Below are positions 33,956-41,832 of a stretch of 64,000 nt of DNA, in pieces (the first letter of the stretch is position 1; every line of letters begins with the position of its first letter). Under the pieces are notes generated by a model, which was given only the letters and a program-made list of their open reading frames with translations, was not told the origin of the DNA and ran no database searches. A program made the position numbers and the translations under genes. Location: contig NZ_SIHJ01000001.1 of the NCBI RefSeq assembly GCF_007859765.1, positions 62,001 to 126,000 of the forward strand, in the 5' to 3' direction. The stretch comes from Posidoniimonas corsicana (GTDB lineage: Bacteria; Planctomycetota; Planctomycetia; Pirellulales; Lacipirellulaceae).

Positions 33956-34058
33956 AAGCGGTCAAGGACGACCGGCGGCGGAGGGGCCCCGCTGCACAAG
34001 CGCAGCGCGGAAGCGGGGAGGAAGCCGCCGGTCGCGTGGCCCCGATCCTTGACGGCTT
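33956..34058 (-). promoter_or_regulatory. Palindrome C: long imperfect inverted repeat 5' of ardC
   Basis: A 13-bp outer stem with one mismatch (33956-33968 with 34046-34058; GTCAAGGA/TCCTTGAC core), ACCGGCGGC (33971-33979)/GCCGCCGGT (34024-34032), CCCCGCT (33987-33993)/AGCGGGG (34012-34018), and an apical GCTGC/GCAGC hairpin. The length and nested architecture match A, B and D; the inner A/T-tract stem of the others is absent. Confidence 0.78.
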
Positions 34059-34236
34059 GGGGGGACAGCCCCCCTCATAAAGACGAACGCCAACGGCGAC
34101 GACTGTGCGACCAATACTCACTCAGCGTCGTCAGCTCCGGCCATCAGACGAGACGCTGGACGACGACCTACAAAGCGACAACAGCACAAAAAAAGCCGAC
34201 CGGGCTGGGCCCGGCCGGCTAGTGCGTCGGCGAGGC

Positions 34237-34527
34237 CTACTCGGCGTCACCGTACTCTTCGTCGCTCCGCGACGCGGCGTACTCCGCATCCATCAGCTTG
34301 CGGATGCGGGTGTCGACCAGGTTGGCCAGCTTGGCGACGACCAGGGCGTCACCGAGCGAGAAGCTCGCGGCCGACTGGTAATTCCCTGCCTCGTCCTTGT
34401 AACTCCGCTCGATGGTGAAGTTGTAGAACGTCTTGCCGTCACCCGCGGTCTGCTTCCAGATGGCGGCCGAGATGCGTCCGAGGCGTACGCGGTCAACAGG
34501 GGCGTTCTTGGTGGTTGAGTTGGTCAT
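34237..34527 (-). CDS. Unknown small protein of the establishment block
   Basis: 96 residues from ATG 34525-34527 with AAGGAG 8 nt upstream. VRLGRISAAIWKQTAGDGKT, FYNFTIERSYKDEAGNYQS and ASFSLGDALVVAKLANLVDT suggest a compact beta-rich domain followed by a helix. Proteins of this look are frequent beside ArdC in mobile elements and may bind single-stranded DNA, but I cannot name a family. Palindrome D begins 48 bp upstream. Confidence 0.8.
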   Translation of the reverse strand: MTNSTTKNAPVDRVRLGRISAAIWKQTAGDGKTFYNFTIERSYKDEAGNYQSAASFSLGDALVVAKLANLVDTRIRKLMDAEYAASRSDEEYGDAE

Positions 34528-34574
34528 GGTAGTTACTCCTTCTTCTGGGTTGTCGGCTGCGACCCTCGCGGCCT

Positions 34575-34697
34575 GATGCCTGCAGAAAAGCCCGCCAAAC
34601 AGCCGGACAGGGCCAGCCAAAAAATTGGGGGAGACCTTCAGGGGGCGCCGATTTTTTCGGCTTGCCAGGGCCGGCGACGGGCTTAAGCATCGGCATC
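34575..34697 (-). promoter_or_regulatory. Palindrome D: long imperfect inverted repeat 5' of the 34237 gene
   Basis: Arms GATGCC (34575-34580)/GGCATC (34692-34697), TGC/GCA, AAGCCCG (34588-34594)/CGGGCTT (34678-34684), CGCC/GGCG, and an inner AGCC-AAAAAAT/ATTTTTT-C-GGCT stem as in B. It carries the 14-mer shared with B. Confidence 0.8.
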
Positions 34698-34721
34698 AAC
34701 AGGCCCGCTCGGGACGCTCGA

Positions 34722-34838
34722 TCAACCAGCAATAAGAAGGAGAGGTGACTCCAGCCAGCCGCCGAGATTACCGTTGATCCGCTTCTCGCGGTTAATCTGA
34801 ACCAGACCAATAGAATCAGACATGCGGTGATGCGACAT
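34722..34838 (-). CDS. Possible small protein, 38 residues
   Basis: ATG 34836-34838 (or internal ATG 34823), ending TGA at 34722, 20 bp after the WGR gene stop. It reads MSHHRMSDSIGLVQINREKR then NGNLGGWLESPLLLIAG. No strong ribosome site. It is included because it fills the space between the WGR gene and palindrome D in the same direction. Confidence 0.4.
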   Translation of the reverse strand: MSHHRMSDSIGLVQINREKRINGNLGGWLESPLLLIAG

Positions 34839-34858
34839 TGTGCAATCACCGGGCGAGG

Positions 34859-35185
34859 TTAGAAGAATCTGGCCATGAGCTCTCTCGGCAACCACGCGGC
34901 GGCGTCCAAACCGGGCGCGGAGTCCAGCATCACCAGCCGGTAGGGGCAGCCGATACGCTTCTTCGCGGTTAGGCGGCGGCGCAGACGCTCGCTGACAAGG
35001 CGTTTCACGTCCGCCGTCTGTTTCGCGGCCCAACGCTGCGCCTGGCCACCGGCGCCTACCCGGCCGTAGCGGATCGCTACCGTCCAGTCGTCGAACAGGT
35101 CCCGCCCGACAGTGATCTCGTAGTGTCGGTGGCGGTTGAGTTCGATACTGTGGGCCTCAAAGGCCAAGCGAATGAGATTCTCCAC
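34859..35185 (-). CDS. WGR-domain protein
   Basis: 108 residues. RHRHYEITVGRDLFDDWTVAIRYGRVGAGGQAQRW (shown only as the pattern W-x4-RYGR-x3-GGQ in residues 34-50) is the WGR domain, a nucleic-acid-binding module also found in PARPs and on plasmids. The C-terminal half is basic and helical. It follows the serine recombinase gene by two bases, so they are co-transcribed. Confidence 0.85.
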   Translation of the reverse strand: MENLIRLAFEAHSIELNRHRHYEITVGRDLFDDWTVAIRYGRVGAGGQAQRWAAKQTADVKRLVSERLRRRLTAKKRIGCPYRLVMLDSAPGLDAAAWLPRELMARFF

Positions 35186-35187
35186 GG

Positions 35188-35865
35188 CTAGTCATCCTGC
35201 ACAGCATCGGTCAACACATCACCGCTACGGGCATACGTGCGGGTGCGTTTGGCGGATCGCTCCAGCAGCTTCCTTCCATCAGCTCGAAGCGTGCCATCCG
35301 GCCCGACGTGCCGGTAGAGCGTCTGCCGCGTGATGCCCAGCTGCTCGCAGAGCTCACTGACCACCGTGTCGCGGTTCTGCATCGCGAGCTGAGCCAGCCG
35401 CAGCTTGGCGGGCGCCATCGCGAAGGGGCGTCCGCCGTAGCGTCCTCGTGCCCGAGCGGCCGCCAACCCCGCCTTCGTCCGCTCTCGGATCAGCTCCCGT
35501 TCAAACTCGGCGAGGGCAGCGAAAATGCCGAACACCAGCTTCCCGGACGGGGTGGTGGTGTCGATCGCGGCGCCTTCGCCGGCTAATACTTTGAAACCGA
35601 TCTGGCGTTGGGTAAGATCGTGGACCGTGTTGACAAGGTGGCGGAGGTCGCGGCCGAGTCGATCGAGCTTCCAGACAACGAGCGTGTCGCCCTCACGGAG
35701 GGCCTTGAGGCAGGCGGCCAGTCCGGGGCGATCATCTTGCTTGCCGGAAGCGGTGTCGTCGTAGAGGTGCTGCTGATCAACTCCCGTGGCGAGCAGAGCG
35801 TCGCGTTGCAGGTCCGTCGCCTGCGACCCGTCCGTTTTGCTCACCCGCATGTATCCAACCAGCAT
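35188..35865 (-). CDS. Serine recombinase, resolvase/invertase family
   Basis: 225 residues. MLVGYMRVSKTDGSQ has the catalytic Ser region, TLVVWKLDRLGRDLRHLV and GIFAALAEFERELIRERTKAGL the other conserved blocks. A C-terminal helix-turn-helix (VSELCEQLGITRQTLYRHVG) follows, then an extra basic tail of about 25 residues. It probably resolves dimers or inverts DNA in the element. A candidate crossover site lies upstream (35901-35924). It is the first gene of this minus-strand block. Confidence 0.93.
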   Translation of the reverse strand: MLVGYMRVSKTDGSQATDLQRDALLATGVDQQHLYDDTASGKQDDRPGLAACLKALREGDTLVVWKLDRLGRDLRHLVNTVHDLTQRQIGFKVLAGEGAAIDTTTPSGKLVFGIFAALAEFERELIRERTKAGLAAARARGRYGGRPFAMAPAKLRLAQLAMQNRDTVVSELCEQLGITRQTLYRHVGPDGTLRADGRKLLERSAKRTRTYARSGDVLTDAVQDD

Positions 35866-36230
35866 TCAACCTCCTTGCATTTGATCGTGCCTCCTGCGTG
35901 TCACGCAAACGACCGGTTGTGTGACCCAACGGCAGTGAAACATTCGATCCCTCCGCAGTGTCTCCTACCTCGTCTCAAAATCTATGTCAAGCAAACGCTG
36001 AAAGACGCACCTCATTTCTTCATATCGCAACCTGATGATCGAACGCATCGTGGACAAGGGCGAAATACGCTCGGCAGGAGCGATGCGACTACCCCTCTGC
36101 TAACGACAGCCCCTGTATTGGATCGCAAGGTGCATCCTGACTGGATTCACCTAGTGGCGGCTGTACCGCACTTGCCGAAGTCACAGAGGTAGCACTGTTT
36201 GCTCCAGGCATTACATCGTTGGTAGCGACT
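35866..36230. other. Intergenic region with possible recombinase site
   Basis: About 365 bp between the divergent recombinase and plus-strand gene. An imperfect inverted repeat at 35901-35924 (TCACGCAAAC / GGTTGTGTGA) lies 36 bp upstream of the recombinase start, where resolvases often have their res site or operator. Nothing else stands out. Confidence 0.4.
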
Positions 36231-37193
36231 ATGAATCTAGAAGCATGGAAGCCCCATGAGAGAATGCCTCTCACTGAGATCAGGGGCTGCTTTGAAAGCT
36301 CCCTTGGCGTGAGATTCAAGCGCGGCGTTGGCGACATATCGCGTTGCAGTCCAATCCTCGACGAGTTCGGCCATAGTGCTCGATTCGATGGAAACTGGTC
36401 CTTCGCTCAAGGCGGCGCATGCATCGACCTAGCAAACCGAGTAGATACGCTGTCGCAATTCTTCAAGCGGCAATGCGACCTGTTGATGGGGGAAGCACCG
36501 GGAGTGTCATCCTGCAGAGAGAGCACATGGTGTGCGCAACACATTGCCCTTTCCCACCTCGTGGGAGATTTTTTCGGGCGATGTGCCCAAGGGTTTGGAT
36601 GGTGGACGATAGTGTTTGCTCGCCTTCCGAAGGCCCTAAGAGAACACGAGGATCCCTGCACCGCCCATACGTTTCAATGCGACAAGACAGCTCTGTACGC
36701 GGTCCGCCTTCGGTCGGACGGAAGTTACTGGCCTGCGTGCGGTGTTCGAGTTCCAATCTCGGCCTTCGAGTGGAAGGTGCCCAACGCAACAAGGCCAACA
36801 GCACAGTACATGCTTGCATGCCACACCATCAGCTTGAGACACGCAGAACTGGAGCTAGGCTGCCCTGACTACAATGAAGATCGGATAGCGTTCGCAGACG
36901 GCGCGGCTGAACGAGCCTTACTTGCCAAAGGCAAGATTCCCGCAATCGAACGCGATCCGCGACTGCGAACTCCATCTCATGGAGCCATCGCGTCGCTCCT
37001 AATCAGTTTCAGCAGAATTGTAGTGGGGCGAATTGGGATTCCCATGGCCAGGAACCTGACTCTGGAGTTTGATCCCTATACGCTTGAGCTTATATCGATA
37101 CGCACTTATGAAGAGTCGGTCGACCGATATACTGCGATAGCTAGCGCGTTCGACCACTGGCATCTTAGCAAAACCATAGGACGATTTTTTTAA
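36231..37193 (+). CDS. Unknown protein
   Basis: 320 residues from ATG 36231. No recognisable motif. Cys- and Trp-containing segments (GVSSCRESTWCAQHIALSHLV, FGWWTIVFARLP) lie in the middle, and ARNLTLEFDPYTLELISIRTYEES near the end. The stop shares bases with the next ATG (TAATG), so the two genes form an operon, the second of which is broken. The region is markedly AT-richer than the backbone. It may be part of an unrecognised two-gene system. Confidence 0.7.
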   Translation: MNLEAWKPHERMPLTEIRGCFESSLGVRFKRGVGDISRCSPILDEFGHSARFDGNWSFAQGGACIDLANRVDTLSQFFKRQCDLLMGEAPGVSSCRESTWCAQHIALSHLVGDFFGRCAQGFGWWTIVFARLPKALREHEDPCTAHTFQCDKTALYAVRLRSDGSYWPACGVRVPISAFEWKVPNATRPTAQYMLACHTISLRHAELELGCPDYNEDRIAFADGAAERALLAKGKIPAIERDPRLRTPSHGAIASLLISFSRIVVGRIGIPMARNLTLEFDPYTLELISIRTYEESVDRYTAIASAFDHWHLSKTIGRFF

Positions 37194-37756
37194 TGCCTAA
37201 GCAACCTACGAAAGCACAATCTACGACTCGCATGCCTGTGCAAGAACCCGAGACGGAGTTTTACCGCATCGATTTTTCCCTCACGCCAGATGGAAAGATT
37301 CAGCTCTGCGCTGAAGTTGATCTTGCTGGGCGAAGACTCACGGAAGCACTACGGCAAACTCCTATCAAGCCCCTCCCTTTAGATCGCAGTCTTGTCGCCA
37401 CTTACATTAAACGAAATGTCTCCAACGAGAACGGGAAATTCGGTGCTGAAGAGATCGCGGACCTACTTCGCGAAGCAGTAGGCGAAGCAGTTGGATCGCA
37501 GCGTAGACGGTCAGAAAAGCATGCCAACGAGGAAGACGGCGACAAGGGAACTCGACCTCCTAACCGGGCTGCAGCTGAATCGCAAGCGATACTATCACCA
37601 GCAACTCGGCACGTGGCTGTCAAGGGATCCGATTGGGTATCTCGGCGGCTTGAATCTGTACGGTTATGTTGTTTCCAGGCCTACGTTCTACGTCGATCCC
37701 ACCGGGTTGCAAGGGGACTTCGGAATCCAGGGATGGTGCGAGAGTCTGATCGGTGA
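37193..37756 (+). pseudogene. Unknown gene truncated by an RHS segment
   Basis: The first about 117 codons form a plausible protein (FYRIDFSLTPDGKIQLCAEV, DLAGRRLTEALRQTP, FGAEEIADLLREAV), translationally coupled to the gene before. From 37545 the DNA is RHS-derived, and the frame continues as nonsense in another register to TAG at 37756. The original 3' end is lost. Confidence 0.7.
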
Positions 37757-38306
37757 CCCTTCGCGGTTTTGCCCAAAACCAAAGCCTAAACCTCCTTGGT
37801 TCAATCACTACTGGGACAATTCGGGAACTCCGATCGACCTTGGCGACTACGACTTACTAGACGACTTTCAGCGCGATGATGATGTAAGAAACTGCGTTAG
37901 GAAACACAAGAAACGCATCAGCAATTCCGATCCGAATCCGTGCGAGGGAAAGCAACCAGGTGAGACAGCTTCTGTAACAGTAACCGTCACGGACACGTGC
38001 CGAGGAATTCAGCTTGAGGATTCTATATTCGTACTTGGCAATACGACTCTTCAGATAGTAACAACATGCACCTTCACCGGAGAATGCTACAAACCCTGCA
38101 TCGATAACCAGACGGACCAACCTGATCCAGACATTATGGACACAAAGGGGATGACGTACGATTGCGAAACAACCTATCGAATCGTTGACCGCTTCTCAGA
38201 CCCATGGGATGTAATCGACATTTTCCCAGGGGAGTGGAATCCTGATGGTACGCCCTACCCGATCACAGGTGGCTGGGATGAAGAGTGGGGCACTGGACGC
38301 CGGTAA
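37521..38306 (+). CDS. Orphan RHS C-terminal tip (displaced polymorphic toxin)
   Basis: 261 residues if translated from ATG 37521. RELDLLTGLQLNRKRYYHQQ, LGTWLSRDPIGYLGGLNLYG and the boundary motif PTFYVDPTGL (PxxxxDPxGL) are the end of an RHS core; a Cys-rich variable domain of about 190 residues follows. Nucleotides 37545-37582 match 54413-54450 of the full RHS gene at 37 of 38 positions. Orphan tips are reservoirs that recombine onto full RHS genes to change the toxin. Without the core it is probably not delivered. The toxin activity is unrecognised. The gene at 38352 is the likely immunity gene. Confidence 0.8.
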   Translation: MPTRKTATRELDLLTGLQLNRKRYYHQQLGTWLSRDPIGYLGGLNLYGYVVSRPTFYVDPTGLQGDFGIQGWCESLIGDPSRFCPKPKPKPPWFNHYWDNSGTPIDLGDYDLLDDFQRDDDVRNCVRKHKKRISNSDPNPCEGKQPGETASVTVTVTDTCRGIQLEDSIFVLGNTTLQIVTTCTFTGECYKPCIDNQTDQPDPDIMDTKGMTYDCETTYRIVDRFSDPWDVIDIFPGEWNPDGTPYPITGGWDEEWGTGRR

Positions 38307-38351
38307 CGTGGAGCGATATTCGGAGTGGGGGCCTCGACCCAACACGATTCA

Positions 38352-38870
38352 ATGGATTCCGAAAAACAAAACCCATACAGTTCCCCATCAGCTGAGGAGT
38401 ATCAGAGTAGTGAAGGGAACCTTCTTCGCGGCTTGGTATTTGTACCGCTAGCTGCTGGGGGGGCGTCCGCAATCATAGCGGTGGCAGTAGCTATTGTTGC
38501 TCTGCTGACCGGAGTAGACAATCCAGCAGCGATTCCACTTCTAATTGCTGGGGCTATCATTGTTGTCCCGCTGATCGCAGGTGTATGTGCCATAGTATTC
38601 GGCATCCCGATTGTAATTGGACTTCGAAAAGCTGGCCGGCTTACTCCAGGCTGGGTAATGGGGGCCGGAGTCTTGTTTGCAGTGAGCATAGTCGCGATTG
38701 CTCAGTGGTTCATTACATTGACAAGCACCTACGATAGTAATCAAGTCAGTCTATTGGATGCGTATTTTGGCGGTTTATTGCCATGTATGCTTGTACTAGG
38801 GACTCCGGTGCTTGCCTGTTTTGGAACCTACGCCTATTGGCTGTATAGCGTATCTCGAAAGGCAGGTTGA
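38352..38870 (+). CDS. Polytopic membrane protein, candidate immunity protein
   Basis: 172 residues from ATG 38352. After a polar N-terminus (MDSEKQNPYSSPSAEEYQSS) there are four membrane segments: about 30-58 (VPLAAGGASAIIAVAVAIVA), 65-92 (PLLIAGAIIVVPLIAGVCAI), 107-125 and 140-162. It begins 46 bp after the orphan RHS tip. In RHS loci the gene immediately after a tip normally encodes the cognate immunity protein, and a membrane location would suit a toxin acting on the envelope. This assignment is by position only. Confidence 0.65.
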   Translation: MDSEKQNPYSSPSAEEYQSSEGNLLRGLVFVPLAAGGASAIIAVAVAIVALLTGVDNPAAIPLLIAGAIIVVPLIAGVCAIVFGIPIVIGLRKAGRLTPGWVMGAGVLFAVSIVAIAQWFITLTSTYDSNQVSLLDAYFGGLLPCMLVLGTPVLACFGTYAYWLYSVSRKAG

Positions 38871-39245
38871 TTGAGGCCTAGTGAAAGTACACTAGCCGAC
38901 GAATCCAAACCAACTGAAGTTCCAATTGAACCTAGGCACTGAAGCATCGTACAGACATTTCGACGCCTGAGCTCTGCCACAGGGAGCGCGGTGCAGAGGC
39001 TGAGCATTGCACCTAAATCAAGGCAATGCATTGGTTTACGGGATGCTGCTGTGGCGAACGCAAGTGCAACGCGGGCCATAAGCTCGAGATCCTAGGCATC
39101 AGTAAACTGCGGCTCGAAAGAGAGCGTTGAACGACTCGGGAGCATAGCTCTAGGGACGTCTACTCTAGATCGCTGCATGAAGCGCCGGTCGCGCCAGACT
39201 GTTCCGGCAAGCCTGCCTACGCAAATCCAACGCCAGGATTGTTTG
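38871..39245. other. Intergenic region, no gene seen
   Basis: About 375 bp before the UDP-galactopyranose mutase gene. No convincing frame or repeat. An in-frame ATG at 39177 could extend the mutase by 23 residues, but the family start favours 39246. Confidence 0.45.
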
Positions 39246-40382
39246 GTGAAAGACTTTGACTTTCTTGTTGTCGGCGCAGGGCTCTTTGGCGCCACGTTCG
39301 CAAGGCGAGCCGCGGATTGTGGGATGCGATCACTTGTAATTGATAGACGGGAGCATGTGTCGGGGAACTGCTTCACCGAATCGGTTGACGGCATAGACGT
39401 GCACCGCTACGGCCCCCACATATTTCATACAGCGAGCGATCGGGTTTGGGCGTTTGTAAGACGATTCGGCGAGTTCAATAAGTATCAGCACCGCGGAAGA
39501 GTCTCGTACAAAGGGCGCCTCTACTCATTCCCAATCAACCTGGCAACACTTCGTCAGGTATGGGGGGTAGAATCAGCCGCTGAAGCAAGAGAGAGGATCG
39601 CAACCGAGCGCGTCGCAATCGAACGCCCGAAGTCGATGAAAGATTGGCTCCTCTCTCAAGTGGGTGAGGAGCTCTACGAGATGTTCTTTCGAGGCTACAC
39701 ACTCAAGCAGTGGGGGCAGGATCCGGCCAACCTTCCCGCCGAGATCGCGCGTCGGATCCCAATTCGAATGACGGAGAACGACCGCTACTTCAAGGATTCC
39801 TCTGTCCATGAGGGCATTCCAGTTGAAGGGTACACAAACCTCGTCGCCAGCATTCTTGACGCCCCACAGATCCGAGTAGAGCTCGGCGTAGACTACTTCA
39901 GTCACCGTGAGCAGCTTAGCCGCCAAGCGAGGCGGGTCGTATTCAGCGGAAAGATTGACCAGTACTTTGGGTACGAACGAGGCCGACTAGCCTACCGGAG
40001 CCTCCGCTTCGACGATGAGAGGCTGCAGGGAGACTACCAAAGTGTCGCGATCGTGAACTACACCGACGAGGCCGTTCCATTTACGCGGATCACCGAGCAC
40101 AAGCACTTCGCGCCCAGTAGCGTAAACCATACGATCGTGACACGTGAGTACTCGATGCCGCACGATAGGTGCAACGAGCCATACTATCCGGTCCGCGACG
40201 CCGCAAATAACGCAGTTCTTGCGCAGTATGAGAAGCTCGCTGGCGGCACGAGCGTAGTCTTCGGCGGCCGTTTGGCATCATACCGGTACCTAGACATGGA
40301 CCAAGTCATCGCGCAGGCGATCCGCAAGGCCGATTCCGCAATGGAGGGGTCGCTAGGAAGGACGCTGACGACACGCGTTTGA
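39246..40382 (+). CDS. glf: UDP-galactopyranose mutase
   Basis: 378 residues from GTG 39246 (AGGA upstream), which aligns the N-terminus with the family: KDFDFLVVGAGLFGATFARR is the FAD-binding GxGxxG. Further family blocks: RYGPHIFHTASDRVWAF, YSFPINLATLRQVWG, FFRGYTLKQWGQDPANLP, YEPYYPVRDAAN-type end. The enzyme interconverts UDP-galactopyranose and UDP-galactofuranose, the donor for galactofuranose in surface glycans. It heads a block of glycosyltransferase-like genes, implying a galactofuranose-containing glycan as cargo phenotype. Confidence 0.95.
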   Translation: MKDFDFLVVGAGLFGATFARRAADCGMRSLVIDRREHVSGNCFTESVDGIDVHRYGPHIFHTASDRVWAFVRRFGEFNKYQHRGRVSYKGRLYSFPINLATLRQVWGVESAAEARERIATERVAIERPKSMKDWLLSQVGEELYEMFFRGYTLKQWGQDPANLPAEIARRIPIRMTENDRYFKDSSVHEGIPVEGYTNLVASILDAPQIRVELGVDYFSHREQLSRQARRVVFSGKIDQYFGYERGRLAYRSLRFDDERLQGDYQSVAIVNYTDEAVPFTRITEHKHFAPSSVNHTIVTREYSMPHDRCNEPYYPVRDAANNAVLAQYEKLAGGTSVVFGGRLASYRYLDMDQVIAQAIRKADSAMEGSLGRTLTTRV

Positions 40383-40482
40383 ACTCAAACTCGCGTCTTC
40401 GGTCGGGGATCCCAGTTAAGCCAACGGCATCGGCTGTGTGCTGACTGCAAGTCACATACTGGAGCAAAGAGGGTTCAATTCA

Positions 40483-41790
40483 ATGGGAGCTGCCGCCGGA
40501 TCTCGACACACCGTCCTGCTGGTCGCCCATGGCGCAAAAGTTCCCGATTGTGGTCTCTACAAGGAACTGCTGGGCGCCACCTGCAAAGTAGAGCTGCAAG
40601 TGCTGCAGGACACTGAGGCCGCGGACTTCCCCGTGGTCTCGCCAGACCAAGTGTCGAGGTCCTGCGAACGGGACCTCGAGATGCTCGGCTATCGCATGTT
40701 GCGATCGGGGCAATCATCGCCGCGGGGCGCATACGCCGCTGTGCTTGAGTTTGCAGCCGCTCACGACAGCGTCCAACACTTCTGGGTGCTCAACTACGAC
40801 GTTCGGTTTAGCGGCGATTGGGCACACCTTTTTAGCGCGGTAGCCGATGAGGTCGACTTCGCGGCGCCGATGGTGGTTCGCCGCCGGGATCGTCCGGATT
40901 GGCCATACTGGGATAGCGTCTCGGCGCCTTCAGGAGATGTGGCCGGGACGGACTTCAAGCTCCTGGCCGCAAACTGCTGCGCGTATAGGCTCTCCCAGCG
41001 CGCGGTGCAGTTGCTGCGAACGTCTGCGCGGACAGGCTGGACAGGTCACGAAGACGCCCTTCTGCCAACGATCTTGCATAGCGCCGGCCTGCTCATTGAG
41101 GATTTAGGTGGAACCGGACCGTTCACGCCTGCCGACAGGCGAGGTCGATTCTACAGTGGGGCTACACTCGGCAGTGAGTCCGACTTCATGCCGCCGACGA
41201 CAGACTCAAGTCAGGACCTGATGTACTACCCGGTGCGTCCGCGGCCCAACTCGGCACGCAGCGTGGACGCCGGCGATCAGACCATGGCGATACTTGTCAT
41301 GGGCCCCGAGTCTAGCGGAACCAGGCTCATGACCTCGCTACTAATCGACGCGGGGTGTTACGGGGATGCAACCCATCGGCAGCGTATCGACCGCACGATC
41401 CCCCAGAGCGGCCCGATAGTTTGGCGCCGGAGCTTCCCTCACGGAGACGGTTGGCCCGACGCGGTGGCGGCGATCCGACGGCTCCAGAGTTCGGGGTATA
41501 TCGCGAAGGCGGTCGTTATGACACGCGATTGGCACTGCGTTGTGCAATCGCAGCTGGAGCGTCGGCACGCAACCGATGCGGAGACCGCTCTGGCGCGACT
41601 ACAAGACTCATATCGCCGCATCTACCAGGCCCTGTGTGAAACGAACATCTTTTATATCAACGTGAGCTACGAGTCGCTGATATTGAACGGCGGCGCCGCG
41701 GTTAGTCAAGCGCTGGCAAACTTCGGACTATCGTCAGCAGGGGCGACCATTGGAAACGGCAACGAGAAGCATTTCCGTAACGGCGTTTGA
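40483..41790 (+). CDS. Two-domain protein: glycosyltransferase-like plus sulfotransferase-like
   Basis: 435 residues from ATG 40483; 15 upstream codons are less likely. The N-terminal domain (about 1-250) has a strand-acid pattern HFWVLNYDVRFSGDWAHLF and a GT-A-like end GWTGHEDALLPTILHSAG. The C-terminal domain begins MAILVMGPESSGTRLMTSLL, a PAPS-type 5'-phosphosulfate loop, and continues with KAVVMTRDWHCVVQSQLERR (3'-phosphate loop region), as in sulfotransferases. Fusion suggests that one protein both elongates and sulfates a glycan. Specificity unknown. Confidence 0.75.
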   Translation: MGAAAGSRHTVLLVAHGAKVPDCGLYKELLGATCKVELQVLQDTEAADFPVVSPDQVSRSCERDLEMLGYRMLRSGQSSPRGAYAAVLEFAAAHDSVQHFWVLNYDVRFSGDWAHLFSAVADEVDFAAPMVVRRRDRPDWPYWDSVSAPSGDVAGTDFKLLAANCCAYRLSQRAVQLLRTSARTGWTGHEDALLPTILHSAGLLIEDLGGTGPFTPADRRGRFYSGATLGSESDFMPPTTDSSQDLMYYPVRPRPNSARSVDAGDQTMAILVMGPESSGTRLMTSLLIDAGCYGDATHRQRIDRTIPQSGPIVWRRSFPHGDGWPDAVAAIRRLQSSGYIAKAVVMTRDWHCVVQSQLERRHATDAETALARLQDSYRRIYQALCETNIFYINVSYESLILNGGAAVSQALANFGLSSAGATIGNGNEKHFRNGV

Positions 41791-41832
41791 ACAGGCGCCG
41801 CACGTCAATTCGCCAACTAGCAGGCATCCGGC

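Noticed and set aside
31294-34697. Palindromes A-D as integron attC sites between gene cassettes
   Set aside because: Length is similar, but the outer ends do not carry the conserved GTTRRRY/RYYYAAC core sites, no integron integrase is present, and the palindromes precede rather than follow the genes.
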